A DNA stretch of 52,241 nt, from positions 1 through 52,241 of the forward strand of contig MNDE01000115.1 of assembly GCA_001914785.1 (NCBI GenBank), in the 5' to 3' direction. This document shows positions 27,778 through 37,416 of the stretch, in pieces. The first letter of the stretch is position 1; every line of letters begins with the position of its first letter. This stretch comes from Acidobacteria bacterium 13_2_20CM_57_17 (lineage in GTDB: Bacteria > Acidobacteriota > Terriglobia > Acidiferrales > UBA7541). The notes beneath the pieces were generated by a model. That model was not told where the DNA came from, ran no database searches, and saw only the letters and a list, made by a program, of their open reading frames with translations. The position numbers were made by a program, and so were the translations under genes.

Positions 27778-29544
27778 TCACCTTGCTGCGGCGAGCCGGC
27801 GCATCAATTCCTGTTTTTTCTCTAGCAGCCCGCGGAGCTCCGGCGCTGTAGGATTAGCCTCGATGCTGCGCTGCACATCGGCCAGCTCGCGCTCCGCCTG
27901 CCGGTGCTGCAGCGCCTCGATGCAGCTTTGGGCCTCTTCCCAAGTTGGTTCGTTGGCTTCCTCGAACAGAATCTCGAAGAGCAGCCGCCGGTCGCGGTCT
28001 TCCAGCGCGGCCCCGATTTCGGTAGCCTGCACCGGCTGGCCGGACAAGCTGGCGATTACCAGCGCCGCGAAGATTTTCTCGGTCTCCAGCCCGTGATAGA
28101 GATGAGCATTTTGCAGTTGCTTGGCAAGCTCCTGCCGGAAGCCTTCCGCTTCCGCGAGCATGCGAATCAGCCGCCGCTCGACTGGCTTGGCGGCGCGCGC
28201 GACAAGTTCCGGCTGGGTCTTTACTTCACTGCGGCGTTCCGAAGCCGCCTTGCTCAAAGCGGCGCGCAGCACCGGCTCCTCCAGACGCAGCTGCTGAGCG
28301 ATGCGCGTGGCCCACTCGGAGCGCAAGATGCGGTTCGGAATTTTCTGGACGTAGGGGAGCAGAAAATTCACGGCGCGCAGTTTCCCTTCTCCCGTCGTCA
28401 AATCCATTTGCCGCGCACGCGCAATCAGGTAGTCCACGTAGGGCGGCGCTTCTTTCACCAGTTTGAGGTACGCCTCCGCCCCCATTTCGCGGATAAATAG
28501 ATCCGGGTCAGCCTTCTTATCGCCTACCGGCGGCAGCGCAAGGACGCGCACTTCAAAATCTTGTTCGAGCAGGAGGGAAAGCGACCTTTCCGTTGCGGTT
28601 TGCCCTGCCGCATCCGGGTCGTAATTGACAATCACGCGCTTCGTGAACCGTTGCAGGAGTTTGATCTGCGGTTCCGCAAGGCTCGTGCCGCAACTCGCCA
28701 CCACGTTGCTGATCCCTGCGCGCGCCACCGCGATCGCATCCATATAGCCTTCGACCAGTATCGCGAATTCCTGCCGCCGGATTCCCTCCTTCGCGCGGTC
28801 CATGTGATAGAGCACGTTGCTCTTGGAATAGATCGGCGTCTCGGGCGAATTGAGATACTTCGGCATGTCGTCGCCCAGCGCGCGCGCTCCGAACGCCACG
28901 ATTTTTCCTGATTCATTTGCAATGGGAAACGTGATGCGACGCCGGAAGCGGTCGAATAGCTTCCCGGAGCTTTGGTCGCGCGAAACCAGCCCGGACTCGG
29001 CCAGCAGCTTTTCGTTGTATTTGGATTTCAGTTGCCGCAGCAGCGCGTCGCCTCCGCTCGGCGCGTAACCAATTCCGAAGCGCGCGATGGCATCTTTGTC
29101 CAGTCCGCGATCCTCGAGATACGCTCGTGCCGCTTTTCCTTCCAGCGTCCCTTCGAGCTGCTTCACGAAAAAAGTCTGCGCCTCGCGGTGCATCTCGACC
29201 AGCAGGGTTCGCTGCTGATTTTCTTTGCGCTCCTCCGGCGAGCGCTCCTTCTGACGCGGAACGGCGATCCCGCATTTTTCCGCGACGATCCGAATCGCCT
29301 CGGGAAACGCGCACTTCTCCATTTCCATCACGAATTTGAAAACGTCCCCGCCCACGCCGCATCCGAAGCAGTGATAAATCTGCTTCGTCGGATGCACCGC
29401 GAACGACGGCGACTTTTCCGCGTGAAATGGACACAGCCCGGTAAAATTCTGGCCGCTTTTTTTCAGGCGGACGTATTCGCCGACAACCCGAACGATGTCC
29501 GCCTGCTGCTTTACCCGATCCGCAAATGATCCGGCCTCTGCCAT
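27778..29544 (-). CDS. dnaG: DNA primase
   Basis: 588 residues. The CHC2 zinc finger is intact (C38, H41, C59, C62: CPFH and CFGC). The polymerase core has the TOPRIM motifs: the Glu in AILVEGYMDAIAVARAG and the Asp pair in VNYDPDAAGQ. The C-terminal part is helical, with LLEILFEEANEPTWEEAQ-like helices, as in DnaB-binding domains. It synthesises RNA primers at replication forks. Start at ATG 29544, 18 bp after the amidohydrolase stop; the gap to the next gene, rpoD, is unusually long. Confidence 0.96.
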   Translation of the reverse strand: MAEAGSFADRVKQQADIVRVVGEYVRLKKSGQNFTGLCPFHAEKSPSFAVHPTKQIYHCFGCGVGGDVFKFVMEMEKCAFPEAIRIVAEKCGIAVPRQKERSPEERKENQQRTLLVEMHREAQTFFVKQLEGTLEGKAARAYLEDRGLDKDAIARFGIGYAPSGGDALLRQLKSKYNEKLLAESGLVSRDQSSGKLFDRFRRRITFPIANESGKIVAFGARALGDDMPKYLNSPETPIYSKSNVLYHMDRAKEGIRRQEFAILVEGYMDAIAVARAGISNVVASCGTSLAEPQIKLLQRFTKRVIVNYDPDAAGQTATERSLSLLLEQDFEVRVLALPPVGDKKADPDLFIREMGAEAYLKLVKEAPPYVDYLIARARQMDLTTGEGKLRAVNFLLPYVQKIPNRILRSEWATRIAQQLRLEEPVLRAALSKAASERRSEVKTQPELVARAAKPVERRLIRMLAEAEGFRQELAKQLQNAHLYHGLETEKIFAALVIASLSGQPVQATEIGAALEDRDRRLLFEILFEEANEPTWEEAQSCIEALQHRQAERELADVQRSIEANPTAPELRGLLEKKQELMRRLAAAR

Positions 29545-29562
29545 TGCGTACTTCAGTGGAGA

Positions 29563-30921
29563 TCAGCGCTTCGCATAATCATTCTTGTAGACTGCGCCGC
29601 CCTTCATCACGAATTTTACATGCTCAAGGATGGTGACGTCCTTCGTCGGGTCGCCGTCCACGGCAATCATGTCCGCCCATTTGCCTGGTTCGAGTGCGCC
29701 AACGAGATATTTTGGCCCCAACAAGTCCGAAGCATTGATTGTCGCCGTCTGAATCGCCGCGAGCGGCGTCATACCCAGCTTCACGTAAACGTGGAATTCA
29801 CCCGCGTTGAGTCCGTGCGGATACACTGCAGCATCCGTCCCAAACGCGACCTTCACGCCGGCATCGAACGCTTTCTTTACGTTCTTCTGCATGGCGGCGG
29901 CGACGTCGCGCATCTTTTGCTTTGAGTACTCCGCCACGTCGCTGCGGTCCAGGTTCTTTTCCATGTACTCGCCAAGAAAGAGCGTCGGAACGAGATACGT
30001 TCCGTTTTTCTTCAGCGTGGCGATCGCCGCGTCGTCCATCAGGTGGCCGTGCTCGATCGAATCGACACCGGCCTCCGAAGCCCAGCGCACGCCTTCCGCT
30101 CCATGCGCATGTGCCGCGACTTTGCGGCCAAGACGGTGCGCGTCCGCCACAATTGCTTTCATTTCCTCGAGTGTGAACTGCGAGGCGTTGGGATCATCGC
30201 CTTTCGATAACACGCCGCCGGTGGCGCAAATCTTGATCACGTCAGCTCCGTATTTGATGACTTCGCGCACTTTGTGTTGCACGGCTTCCACGCCGTCCGC
30301 CACTCCTTCACCAAAGAAATGAAACGCGGGTGGCAGCAGGTTCTCATCGCAGTGCCCGCCGGTGATGCCCAACGCAGGGCCGGAGGCGACCATGCGCGGT
30401 CCGATCACGTCGCCATCATTGATGGCATCGCGCAGCGCAATGTCCGCATAATCTTTTGCGCCGACGTTGCGCACGGTTGTAAAACCTGCTTCGAGCGTGC
30501 GCCGCGCGTTTCTCGCGCCGTGCAGCGCCTCGCGCGCGGTGGAAATCTTGAGGCCTTCATACGAGAGCGAACTCAGTTCAAATGTTAAATGCGTGTGCAT
30601 ATCGATCAAGCCGGGCAGCAACGTGGCATCCGGCAGATCGATCGTTGTATCTCCCGCAGCCGCGTTTACGTCGGTGGAAGGCGCGATCTGCGAAATCTTG
30701 TCTCCTTCAATCACGAGCGCCTGATTCGCACGCAACTCTCCTGTGCGCACATTCAGCACGCGCCCCGCGCGGATCACCGTCCTCTTCGAGGCTGGCGCCT
30801 GCGCGGTGGCTGTGATTGCCATTCCCAAGAACGAAACTGCAATTAACGCCACGGTCGCTTCCCATCGGCTGATTTTTCGATTCGTTCTTGTGTACGACTT
30901 TGAACGCTTAAACAATTTCAT
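29563..30921 (-). CDS. Secreted metal-dependent amidohydrolase (prolidase-like)
   Basis: 452 residues. An N-terminal membrane/signal segment ([19 protein letters not shown], about 24-41) indicates export. The catalytic barrel carries HTH at 109-111 ([11 protein letters not shown]), the Lys expected to be carboxylated in [12 protein letters not shown], His in KVAAHAHG, His in DSIEHGH and the Asp in [12 protein letters not shown], all as in the two-zinc amidohydrolase superfamily. It resembles the Xaa-Pro-dipeptidase-like imidazolonepropionase-related group. The true substrate cannot be told from sequence. It is upstream of dnaG on the same strand but unrelated in function. Confidence 0.88.
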   Translation of the reverse strand: MKLFKRSKSYTRTNRKISRWEATVALIAVSFLGMAITATAQAPASKRTVIRAGRVLNVRTGELRANQALVIEGDKISQIAPSTDVNAAAGDTTIDLPDATLLPGLIDMHTHLTFELSSLSYEGLKISTAREALHGARNARRTLEAGFTTVRNVGAKDYADIALRDAINDGDVIGPRMVASGPALGITGGHCDENLLPPAFHFFGEGVADGVEAVQHKVREVIKYGADVIKICATGGVLSKGDDPNASQFTLEEMKAIVADAHRLGRKVAAHAHGAEGVRWASEAGVDSIEHGHLMDDAAIATLKKNGTYLVPTLFLGEYMEKNLDRSDVAEYSKQKMRDVAAAMQKNVKKAFDAGVKVAFGTDAAVYPHGLNAGEFHVYVKLGMTPLAAIQTATINASDLLGPKYLVGALEPGKWADMIAVDGDPTKDVTILEHVKFVMKGGAVYKNDYAKR

Positions 30922-31042
30922 CCAGCACCTCGTTTGAATTGGCTATCGAAGCGCGGCGAGTATAGCAAAACAGGGTTGCAACCATCTCTATGGATGGCAG
31001 CTTTTGGGGTTCATCCATTTTCTAGTTTCTGATTTCCATTTT

Positions 31043-33454
31043 CTATCTGTGCAACTCCACGATGGTGATCGCTTTCCCTCCGTGTTCCTCGGCCTCAAAG
31101 GAATGTTTCTCGACCAGAGGGTGCGATGCCAGAAACTCGCCAATCCCTTTGCGAAGCGCGCCCGTTCCGTGTCCATGAATAATCCTGATTCGCGCTTTGT
31201 GCGCCAGCGCCGCGTCATCCAGGAATTTGTCCAGCCGGTCCGTGGCTTCCTCCACGGTCATGCCGATCACATTGATCTCGTCGGAGACGCCTGCTTCGCT
31301 GCGCTGCGAAGTCACCGTCACGCTCGGCAGTTTGTTACCAGGCGAACTTGATTTCGACGCCGGAGCGGCACCTTCAATGCCCGCAATTTCACCCAGCGCC
31401 ACTTTCATGCGCAGCGGCCCGGCTTCGATTTCCGCGGACGATCCGTCAATCCGCCGCAACACCACCGGCTTGCTGAATCCGCGCACGCGAATTTTCGCGC
31501 CGGGTTGCAAGCGGTCCGCGCTCACCGTCTCCGGTGAAGCGTTCACGCCAAGATCTGCTTGCGATTCCGCGATGGTCTGCAAAACGGCGGCATTCAGCTC
31601 TTCGCGGGCTTCGCCGCGCACGTCCTGCATTTTCCGCCGGGCCGTTTTCTCAACCTGCGTGCGCGGCCCACGTTCTTTTACCGCTTCGACCACGCGCGCA
31701 ACATTCTCATCGAAGCGTTTCTGCATCTCCGCGAACTGCGCCTCCAGTTCTTTTATGCGCTTCTGCTGCCGCTCCACCCACTCGGTTCGCAGCTTCTTAC
31801 GCTCTTCTTCCAGCGCATGCCGCTCTTCCACCATTTGTTTTTGCATGCGGTCCAACTCGTCGCGGCTGCGGTGCAAATAAGCGATTAGGTCCGCGGCTTC
31901 GCGCGATTCGGGCGTCAGCAGCGACCTTGCGCGTTCGATGATGGACGTGGCCATTCCCAGCCGCTTTGCAATCGCGATCCCGCTCGAACCGCCCGGCACG
32001 CCCACCATCAGGCGGTAGGTAGGCCGCAGATTCACGTCATCGAATTCCACTGCCGCGTTAACCACTCCCGGCGTAGTCGATGCGTAAGTCTTCAGCCGAT
32101 CGTGATGCGTGGTCGCCATCACGATGCAGTTCTTCGCGCGGAATTCGTCCAGCAGCGCAACGGCCAGTGCGGCGCCCTCCTCCGGCGCGGTTCCCGTACC
32201 CATTTCATCCACCAGCACGAGCGAATTCGGCGTCGCGGCCTCCAGCATCGTTTTCAAATTCAACATGTGCGCCGAGAACGTGGATAAGTCGGCCGCGATG
32301 GACTGCTCATCGCCGATGTCCACGAGCACGCGATCGAAGAGCGGAAACACCGCGCTCTGTGCGGCCACGGGAATTCCGGATTGCGCCGCAAGCGCTGCCA
32401 TTCCGGTGGTCTTCAGCGCCACGGTCTTTCCGCCCGTGTTTGGTCCGCTGATTACCAGTACGCGCTCTTCTCCACCGAGAGTCACGGTCATCGGAACAAC
32501 GGCGCGATTTTCTTTGCGGAGTTTGTCCTCCAGCACCGGATGGCGCGCGCCTTCCAGCCGCAGTTCATTCGTTGTTGAGAATTCCGGCATCGCGGCGTCG
32601 AACTCCCGAGCGAATCGCGCCCGCGCAAACACGCTGTCGAGTTCCGCGATCGTCCCCGCGGCGGCCAGCAGCGGTCCCCGGATCATTTGCAGCTTTTCCG
32701 TGAGCTCTCGCAGAATCCGCACAATTTCCGCCGCTTCATCCTCGGCAAGCTGCACCAGTTGGTTGTTGGCTTCGACGGTTTCAAACGGCTCCATAAAAAC
32801 GGTTTGTCCAGTTGCGCTCGCTCCGTGAACCACTCCGGGAATACTCCGGCGATGCTCGGCGCGCACCGGAATCACAAAACGATCGTTTCGCAGCGTGACG
32901 TAGTCTTCTCCCGCTTCTGCGTTTCGCGCGCGCAAAATCTGTTTCAAGCTTTTCTGGGTCGTCTCACGTGTCTCCGTGATGTTCGCGCGAATGCGCCGCA
33001 GCGTCGATGACGCGTCGTCGTTGATTTCGCCGTTCGGCAATACGCAACGCCGGATAGCCGCTTGCATATCTCGAAAATCACCCAGCGAAGCTGCCCGTGC
33101 CGCCAGCAACGGAAACTTCGCCGCTTCTTCGCGAAATTGCTGCCGCAGCCATGCCGCCGTTTCCAACAACGACGCCGCATCCAGGAATTTGCCCGGCTCC
33201 AGCACCGCGCCCGTACCCTCGATGCGTTCCAGCCAGCCTTGAGGATCGGCCAGCGCGGCAAAACCTAGCTCGTGCCCCGCGCGCAGCCACTCCGCTGCTT
33301 CACGAATCAGCTCAAAGGCCGATTCCAGCGCCGCTCGCTCCATCCCGGGCGCGAGTTCATCCACAGCTCGACGTCCAGGCGCGCACGTCGTCCTCAAGCG
33401 CAGCAATTCCCGCAGCTTGTCGAACTCCAATACGTCTTGAGCCGTCCGTGACAT
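31043..33454 (-). CDS. mutS2: MutS2 / endonuclease-type MutS family protein
   Basis: 803 residues, the usual MutS2 length. The ATPase has Walker A ISGPNTGGKTVALK, the MutS signature around ADLSTFSAHMLNLK and Walker B LVLVDEMGTGTAPEEG. A long coiled coil (MQKQMVEERHALEEERKKLR region) precedes the C-terminal Smr nuclease domain (about 720-803), with RIRIIHGHGTGALRKG as its catalytic motif. It lacks the MutS mismatch-recognition domain. MutS2 proteins act in recombination control and, in some bacteria, in ribosome rescue. It is 2 bp downstream of the LOG-like gene. Confidence 0.95.
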   Translation of the reverse strand: MSRTAQDVLEFDKLRELLRLRTTCAPGRRAVDELAPGMERAALESAFELIREAAEWLRAGHELGFAALADPQGWLERIEGTGAVLEPGKFLDAASLLETAAWLRQQFREEAAKFPLLAARAASLGDFRDMQAAIRRCVLPNGEINDDASSTLRRIRANITETRETTQKSLKQILRARNAEAGEDYVTLRNDRFVIPVRAEHRRSIPGVVHGASATGQTVFMEPFETVEANNQLVQLAEDEAAEIVRILRELTEKLQMIRGPLLAAAGTIAELDSVFARARFAREFDAAMPEFSTTNELRLEGARHPVLEDKLRKENRAVVPMTVTLGGEERVLVISGPNTGGKTVALKTTGMAALAAQSGIPVAAQSAVFPLFDRVLVDIGDEQSIAADLSTFSAHMLNLKTMLEAATPNSLVLVDEMGTGTAPEEGAALAVALLDEFRAKNCIVMATTHHDRLKTYASTTPGVVNAAVEFDDVNLRPTYRLMVGVPGGSSGIAIAKRLGMATSIIERARSLLTPESREAADLIAYLHRSRDELDRMQKQMVEERHALEEERKKLRTEWVERQQKRIKELEAQFAEMQKRFDENVARVVEAVKERGPRTQVEKTARRKMQDVRGEAREELNAAVLQTIAESQADLGVNASPETVSADRLQPGAKIRVRGFSKPVVLRRIDGSSAEIEAGPLRMKVALGEIAGIEGAAPASKSSSPGNKLPSVTVTSQRSEAGVSDEINVIGMTVEEATDRLDKFLDDAALAHKARIRIIHGHGTGALRKGIGEFLASHPLVEKHSFEAEEHGGKAITIVELHR

Positions 33455-33456
33455 CG

Positions 33457-34014
33457 TTATGTCTGCTTCAATCTAGTGGTCAGATGCTTCGCCACGTCTC
33501 CCGGCGTCTCCGCTACATAGACCAGACGCCCGTTGGCCTCGCCCCACGGCGCCGGGTGCCCCAATTCCACTTTTCGCACGCGATCCAGAACCGGCTCCCA
33601 GAAATATCCGAGCACCGCGAACGGTTTTTGTGGCATCACCGACTTGTTCAGCATTTCCCACACCACGGCAAGCTCAACGAGTGTTCCGGTACCGCCTTTG
33701 CACGCCACGAAAGCGTCCGCACACCGGATGAGCTCAAAGAGCCTCTCTTCCCAGGTCTTCATGCGCACTTCGAGATCAATCCACGGATTCAACTTTGCCG
33801 TCTTGAAAAAATCCGCGGTCACACCGTACGTCTTGCCGCCGGCTTCTTTTGCCCCGCGCGACACCGCTTCCATCACCCCGCCATAACCGCCGCTGCAAAC
33901 AGAAAATCCGTGCTTTGCCAAAGCCCGCCCCAGCACGCGCGCCTCTTCATAGTCCGCGTCGCTTTCGCGCGGCCGCGAACTTCCAAATACCGTGACGATG
34001 AGCTCTTTCCCCAT
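33457..34014 (-). CDS. LOG-family / TIGR00730-like Rossmann protein
   Basis: 185 residues. Motifs: VFGSSRPRESDADYEEA, SVCSGGYGGVMEAVSRGA and FVACKGGTGTLVELAVVWEM. The usual PGGxGTxxE catalytic phrase of LOG phosphoribohydrolases has CKGGTGTLVE here, so the proline is replaced by Lys; catalytic Glu and Gly residues are kept. Members cleave nucleoside monophosphates (cytokinin-type reaction), but some have other roles. The ATG at 34014 was preferred to a TTG at 34020. It is 2 bp upstream of mutS2 and 14 bp after dacB, so the three are probably one transcript. Confidence 0.85.
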   Translation of the reverse strand: MGKELIVTVFGSSRPRESDADYEEARVLGRALAKHGFSVCSGGYGGVMEAVSRGAKEAGGKTYGVTADFFKTAKLNPWIDLEVRMKTWEERLFELIRCADAFVACKGGTGTLVELAVVWEMLNKSVMPQKPFAVLGYFWEPVLDRVRKVELGHPAPWGEANGRLVYVAETPGDVAKHLTTRLKQT

Positions 34015-34028
34015 CTGCAATCCCGGCC

Positions 34029-35648
34029 TTACTGTGGATGCTTGTGTTCCCGGCCACGCTTTGGCGGCGTTACGTTGAACTCCTCAATCATCGCGACGCA
34101 TAAGCCCGTCAAAGCGTCTGCCGCTTCGTGACTTTTTCCACCTTGATTGTTGCTCAGAAACGAAAAAATCAGCCGCCGTCCGCCCGGCGTTTCCGCAAAT
34201 CCCGAAAGAGTTCTTACGTGCTCGACGGAACCCGTCTTGGCATGAATTCGTCCTGCCGCCGGCGTGTTTTTCATGCGGTCTTCCAGTGTGCCATCTATTC
34301 CCGCCACCGGCAGCGATGCATAGTAGGGCCCGAACCAGGATTGCTTCTGCGCAAAGGTCAGCAGCGTCACGATGGCACGCGGCGTCACCAAATCGTGGCG
34401 CGACAATCCCGAAGCGTCCGTTTGAATTACGTCGCCAGGTTCGATTCCTGCAGCCGCGTAAAAATCTGCTGGAACTTTCATCAAATCGTCCGGAGTGGCC
34501 CAAACGCCGCTCTGGCGCGCCACGGTCCTGAGCAGCATTTCTGTGTGCAGGTTCTGGCTGATTTTGTTGACGAGCTTCAGCGCGTCACCCAGCGGCACCG
34601 AAGCGTGTTCCGCCAGCACAACTGGATCACCGCCGGGTTCGGCATGATCGTGTCGCGCGCGCGCGACCCCGGCTACTCTTACTCCCCGTTCTTCCAGCAA
34701 TCGCTTCAAGACGGCCGCAGCATGTTGCGCCGGCTCTTCAATTGCCAAAACCAGTTTCCGCGGCGCGCTCTTCGCCGGCAAGGTGCCTTTCACGACCACC
34801 AGATTCGATCCCGGCTCGCGCGTGAGCGTCAGATCCGATTTCACGTCCGCGGCCGAAGTCGTCACACGATTTTCAACCATGAAATCCGGCGTCGCTGGAG
34901 TTACCGCCGCCTGGACGGGGTTGCCCGGCTGTTCCCCGGGCGTAAGAGTCAGGGCTACGGTGTTGTCGTCCACGACAATCGCGGAAATGGCCGCGCCGTA
35001 CTCCCACACCATGTCGTCAATTTCCCAGCCATTCGGATAGCGTTCCCGCGGAAAATAGCTGTCGTCGCCGACCACGTCTCCTGAAATTTCCTTGACTCCT
35101 TTGGTTACCAGCGCATCCGCAAGTTCAACGAGCACTTTTTGCGGCGGACCGTCAAACTCTTCCTTCAACTCGTAAGGGAATTTCCTGTTCGATAGATTCG
35201 GATCGCCACGCCCTACCAGGATGAGATCTCCACGCAGCACTCCCTCACTTGAAATGGCGCCCTGCGTTTCGAGCGTCGTATGGAAACGGTACTCGGGTCC
35301 CAGTTTCGCCAGTGCCAGCGCCGTGGTGAACAACTTCATGTTCGAGGCCGGGACAAAATATTTGTCCGCATTCTGTTCGTAAAGAGTCTCGCCGCTCTCA
35401 GCGTCCACGACGAGCAATCCCCACTCCCCTTTGTTTGTGGGCGTTGTTGCGAGCAAAGCTTCCGCGCGCGAAGCGAATTTCGCGGTGGCTTTTTTGGAAG
35501 CCGCGCTCTTTTTCTTCGCGCCGCGAGACACTGGTACCGCGCTAGTTTTCGATTGCGCGCGTAGGAGCGGCGCGCCAATTCCGCAAGCACACGCGGCACC
35601 CACGACTGCCACCACCGCACATCGTTTCAAGATTCTCTGGATTTTCAT
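34029..35648 (-). CDS. dacB: D-alanyl-D-alanine carboxypeptidase/endopeptidase (PBP4, S13 family)
   Basis: 539 residues. Signal at about 10-31. Active-site motifs: SxxK at 102-105 (PASNMKLFTTAL), SxN in NKISQNLHTEMLL and KTG in IHAKTGSVEHVRTLSG, the S13 pattern. Between the first two lies the insert typical of PBP4 (YFPRERYPNGWEIDD, GEISGDVVGDD-like). It trims or cleaves peptidoglycan in the periplasm. A Lys/Ala-rich stretch (KKKSAASKKATAK, 45-57) after the signal is unusual. Length is within the family range. It opens a minus-strand run with the LOG gene and mutS2. Confidence 0.93.
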   Translation of the reverse strand: MKIQRILKRCAVVAVVGAACACGIGAPLLRAQSKTSAVPVSRGAKKKSAASKKATAKFASRAEALLATTPTNKGEWGLLVVDAESGETLYEQNADKYFVPASNMKLFTTALALAKLGPEYRFHTTLETQGAISSEGVLRGDLILVGRGDPNLSNRKFPYELKEEFDGPPQKVLVELADALVTKGVKEISGDVVGDDSYFPRERYPNGWEIDDMVWEYGAAISAIVVDDNTVALTLTPGEQPGNPVQAAVTPATPDFMVENRVTTSAADVKSDLTLTREPGSNLVVVKGTLPAKSAPRKLVLAIEEPAQHAAAVLKRLLEERGVRVAGVARARHDHAEPGGDPVVLAEHASVPLGDALKLVNKISQNLHTEMLLRTVARQSGVWATPDDLMKVPADFYAAAGIEPGDVIQTDASGLSRHDLVTPRAIVTLLTFAQKQSWFGPYYASLPVAGIDGTLEDRMKNTPAAGRIHAKTGSVEHVRTLSGFAETPGGRRLIFSFLSNNQGGKSHEAADALTGLCVAMIEEFNVTPPKRGREHKHPQ

Positions 35649-35769
35649 TTTTCGCTCGCGGCAAAAGTATAGTCGAAAGGCAACACATTGCGTCTCCTCG
35701 GCGTCGAACTTGAGGATCCATCCCCTGCATTAAAGGCCGTCTCGAAGGCTCCGTTCACAAGGCACGAGG

Positions 35770-35798
35770 TTGCGTCTGGCCTGTGAGCACTCTATGAT
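35770..35798 (+). promoter_or_regulatory. Sigma-70 promoter of the SYLF gene
   Basis: TTGCGT (35770-35775), 17 bp, TATGAT (35793-35798). Transcription should begin near 35805, about 28 bp before the GTG start at 35833, leaving room for the ribosome site GAGGTG at 35824-35829. Confidence 0.65.
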
Positions 35799-35832
35799 GG
35801 CTCTAGCCCAGAAAACTACGAAGAGGTGAACT

Positions 35833-36552
35833 GTGATTCAGCGAATGATCTCTACCCTGGTGGCGTTGGCCCTGGCCGCTCTTCCCCTTTCGGCCGCGGA
35901 AGATCAGAAAGAGGCCGATCGCCTGGACAATTGCGGCACGGTTCTCAAGGAAATTCTCGATATCCCCGACAACATTCCTACCGACCTCTTGGACAAAGCC
36001 GAGTGCGTCATTGTGATTCCGTCGGTACTTAAAGCTGCTTTCGTTATCGGCGGAAGTTACGGCAAAGGCGCCATGACCTGCCGCAGCGGCGAACACTTTA
36101 CCGGACCCTGGAGCGCACCCGCGATGATGCGCCTCGAAGGCGGAGGCATCGGCTTCCAGCTCGGCGGTCAAGCCACTGACTTCGTCATCCTGGTGATGAA
36201 CCCGCGCGGCGCCAAAGCCCTCCTGAAGAGCAAAGTCAAGATCGGCGCAGACGCTGCTGCAGCCGCGGGCCCCAAGGGCCGTGACGCAGCCGCTGCCAGC
36301 GATGTAACCATGCGCGCCGAGATGCTCACTTACTCCCGCTCTCGCGGCTTGTTTGCGGGAATCTCGCTGGAGGGATCGACGCTCCGCCAGGACAATGGCG
36401 CGAACGAGAAACTTTACAAGGGCAATCTTACGGCTGAGCAAATTGTCCGCAAGGGCGCCGCTGCGGTGCCTCCTTCCGGGCAGGAAATGATTGCCTTCCT
36501 GAACAAGAAATCACCGAAGAATCTGTCCGATCCCAACTCTCTCAAAGAATAG
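35833..36552 (+). CDS. SYLF-domain lipid-binding protein (Ysc84-like)
   Basis: 239 residues. Signal peptide at 1-21 (ISTLVALALAALPLSAAE) for export. The rest is the SYLF domain: LDKAECVIVIPSVLKAAFVI, SYGKGAMTCRSG, PAMMRLEGGGIGFQLGGQAT, FVILVMNPRGAKALLKSKV, ADAAAAAGPKGRDAAA and YSRSRGLFAGISLEGSTL are all present in order. Eukaryotic members bind phosphoinositides; the bacterial role is unknown. The GTG start has AGAGGTG upstream. It is alone, ending at a strong terminator, before the TetR operon. Confidence 0.88.
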   Translation: MIQRMISTLVALALAALPLSAAEDQKEADRLDNCGTVLKEILDIPDNIPTDLLDKAECVIVIPSVLKAAFVIGGSYGKGAMTCRSGEHFTGPWSAPAMMRLEGGGIGFQLGGQATDFVILVMNPRGAKALLKSKVKIGADAAAAAGPKGRDAAAASDVTMRAEMLTYSRSRGLFAGISLEGSTLRQDNGANEKLYKGNLTAEQIVRKGAAAVPPSGQEMIAFLNKKSPKNLSDPNSLKE

Positions 36553-36575
36553 TTCTGAAGCAACATATCGTTTGC

Positions 36576-36606
36576 AAACACCCCGGCTTCGTCCGGGGTG
36601 TTTTGC
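36576..36606 (+). terminator. Factor-independent terminator after the SYLF gene
   Basis: AAACACCCCGG (36576-36586), six-base loop CTTCGT, CCGGGGTGTTT (36593-36603), then TGCTTTT. A perfect 11-bp stem with a T-rich tail 24 bp after the stop codon. Confidence 0.9.
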
Positions 36607-36661
36607 TTTTCGCGTCCCGTGGCGTCCGTAAACTTGCGGAATGCCACACGCCAATAATGGC

Positions 36662-36711
36662 TTGACAGCACTCACAGAATGACCTACAGTCATATATGGT
36701 TGTTGGTCATT
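36662..36711 (+). promoter_or_regulatory. Efflux-operon promoter with TetR-type operator
   Basis: TTGACA (36662-36667), 17 bp, TACAGT (36685-36690) forms a good sigma-70 promoter. A 34-bp interrupted palindrome (36678-36711) surrounds the -10: AATGACC-N-ACA-NN-CATATATG-NN-TGT-N-GGTCATT, with 28 of 34 positions symmetric. TetR-family repressors bind such sites, and the tetR gene begins within or just after it, so self-repression is likely. Confidence 0.8.
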
Positions 36712-36716
36712 TGAAT

Positions 36717-37412
36717 ATGGTTTCTAGCTCCAAGTCGCCTTCTTCCGTCCCCACTGCGACGCCACGGTCTGCCCCGGATCGCCGCCAGCGTCGCAGCGCG
36801 GAAATCCGCGAACGCCTTTTCCGCGCCGCGCTCAATCTTTTCGCCCAAAAAGGGTTCCTGGAAACCACCGTCGAGGACATCACCGAGGCTGCTGACGTGG
36901 GCAAAGGCACCTTTTTCAATTATTTCCCAAGCAAGGACCACATCCTTCTGGCGTTTGGGGAGATGCAACTCAGCAAACTGGAAGCAGCGATTGCGACAGC
37001 TCGCCAAACAAACGAGCCTATGCCCGAGTTCCTCCGCTCCCTCGGCGTTCGCATGACCCAGGAACCCACGCGCAACCCCGCCATTATTCGCGCGCTTCTG
37101 CAGGCATATCTTTCTACGACTCCGGTTCGCGAGGCCATGATGGACCTGCAAAGACGCGTCCACGCCCTGCATACTCAGATGATTCAGCTTGGTCAGGATC
37201 GAGGGGAAATCCGCGGCGACCTGCCGGCTGCGGAGATCGCTCATGTATTTCGCCAGACCATTTTCGGCACGCTTCTAATCTGGTCGCTTTACGGCGATGC
37301 GACCCTGCATTCCCGGATCGAAACGGCATTCAACCTGCTTTGGACTGGCTTGACGCCTCGGGGCACTTCGGCGCCACCCGCGTCAGTTCCACTGTGCACC
37401 TGTGGAGATTAG
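36717..37412 (+). CDS. TetR-family transcriptional repressor
   Basis: About 231 residues. The DNA-binding helix-turn-helix is clear: RERLFRAALNLFAQKGFLET, TVEDITEAADVGKGTFFNYF and PSKDHIL. The ligand domain (about 95-230) is helical with a Cys-containing end (VPLCTCGD). Translation may begin at 36696 instead, but the promoter's predicted start is near 36697, so the ATG at 36717 is more reasonable. It likely represses itself and the efflux genes after it; the ligand cannot be predicted. The stop is 4 bp before the HlyD-type gene. Confidence 0.88.
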   Translation: MVSSSKSPSSVPTATPRSAPDRRQRRSAEIRERLFRAALNLFAQKGFLETTVEDITEAADVGKGTFFNYFPSKDHILLAFGEMQLSKLEAAIATARQTNEPMPEFLRSLGVRMTQEPTRNPAIIRALLQAYLSTTPVREAMMDLQRRVHALHTQMIQLGQDRGEIRGDLPAAEIAHVFRQTIFGTLLIWSLYGDATLHSRIETAFNLLWTGLTPRGTSAPPASVPLCTCGD

Positions 37413-37416
37413 TTTC

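Noticed and set aside
35803..36441. 212-codon minus-strand frame opposite the SYLF gene
   Set aside because: The SYLF domain on the plus strand is unmistakable and has promoter, ribosome site and terminator.
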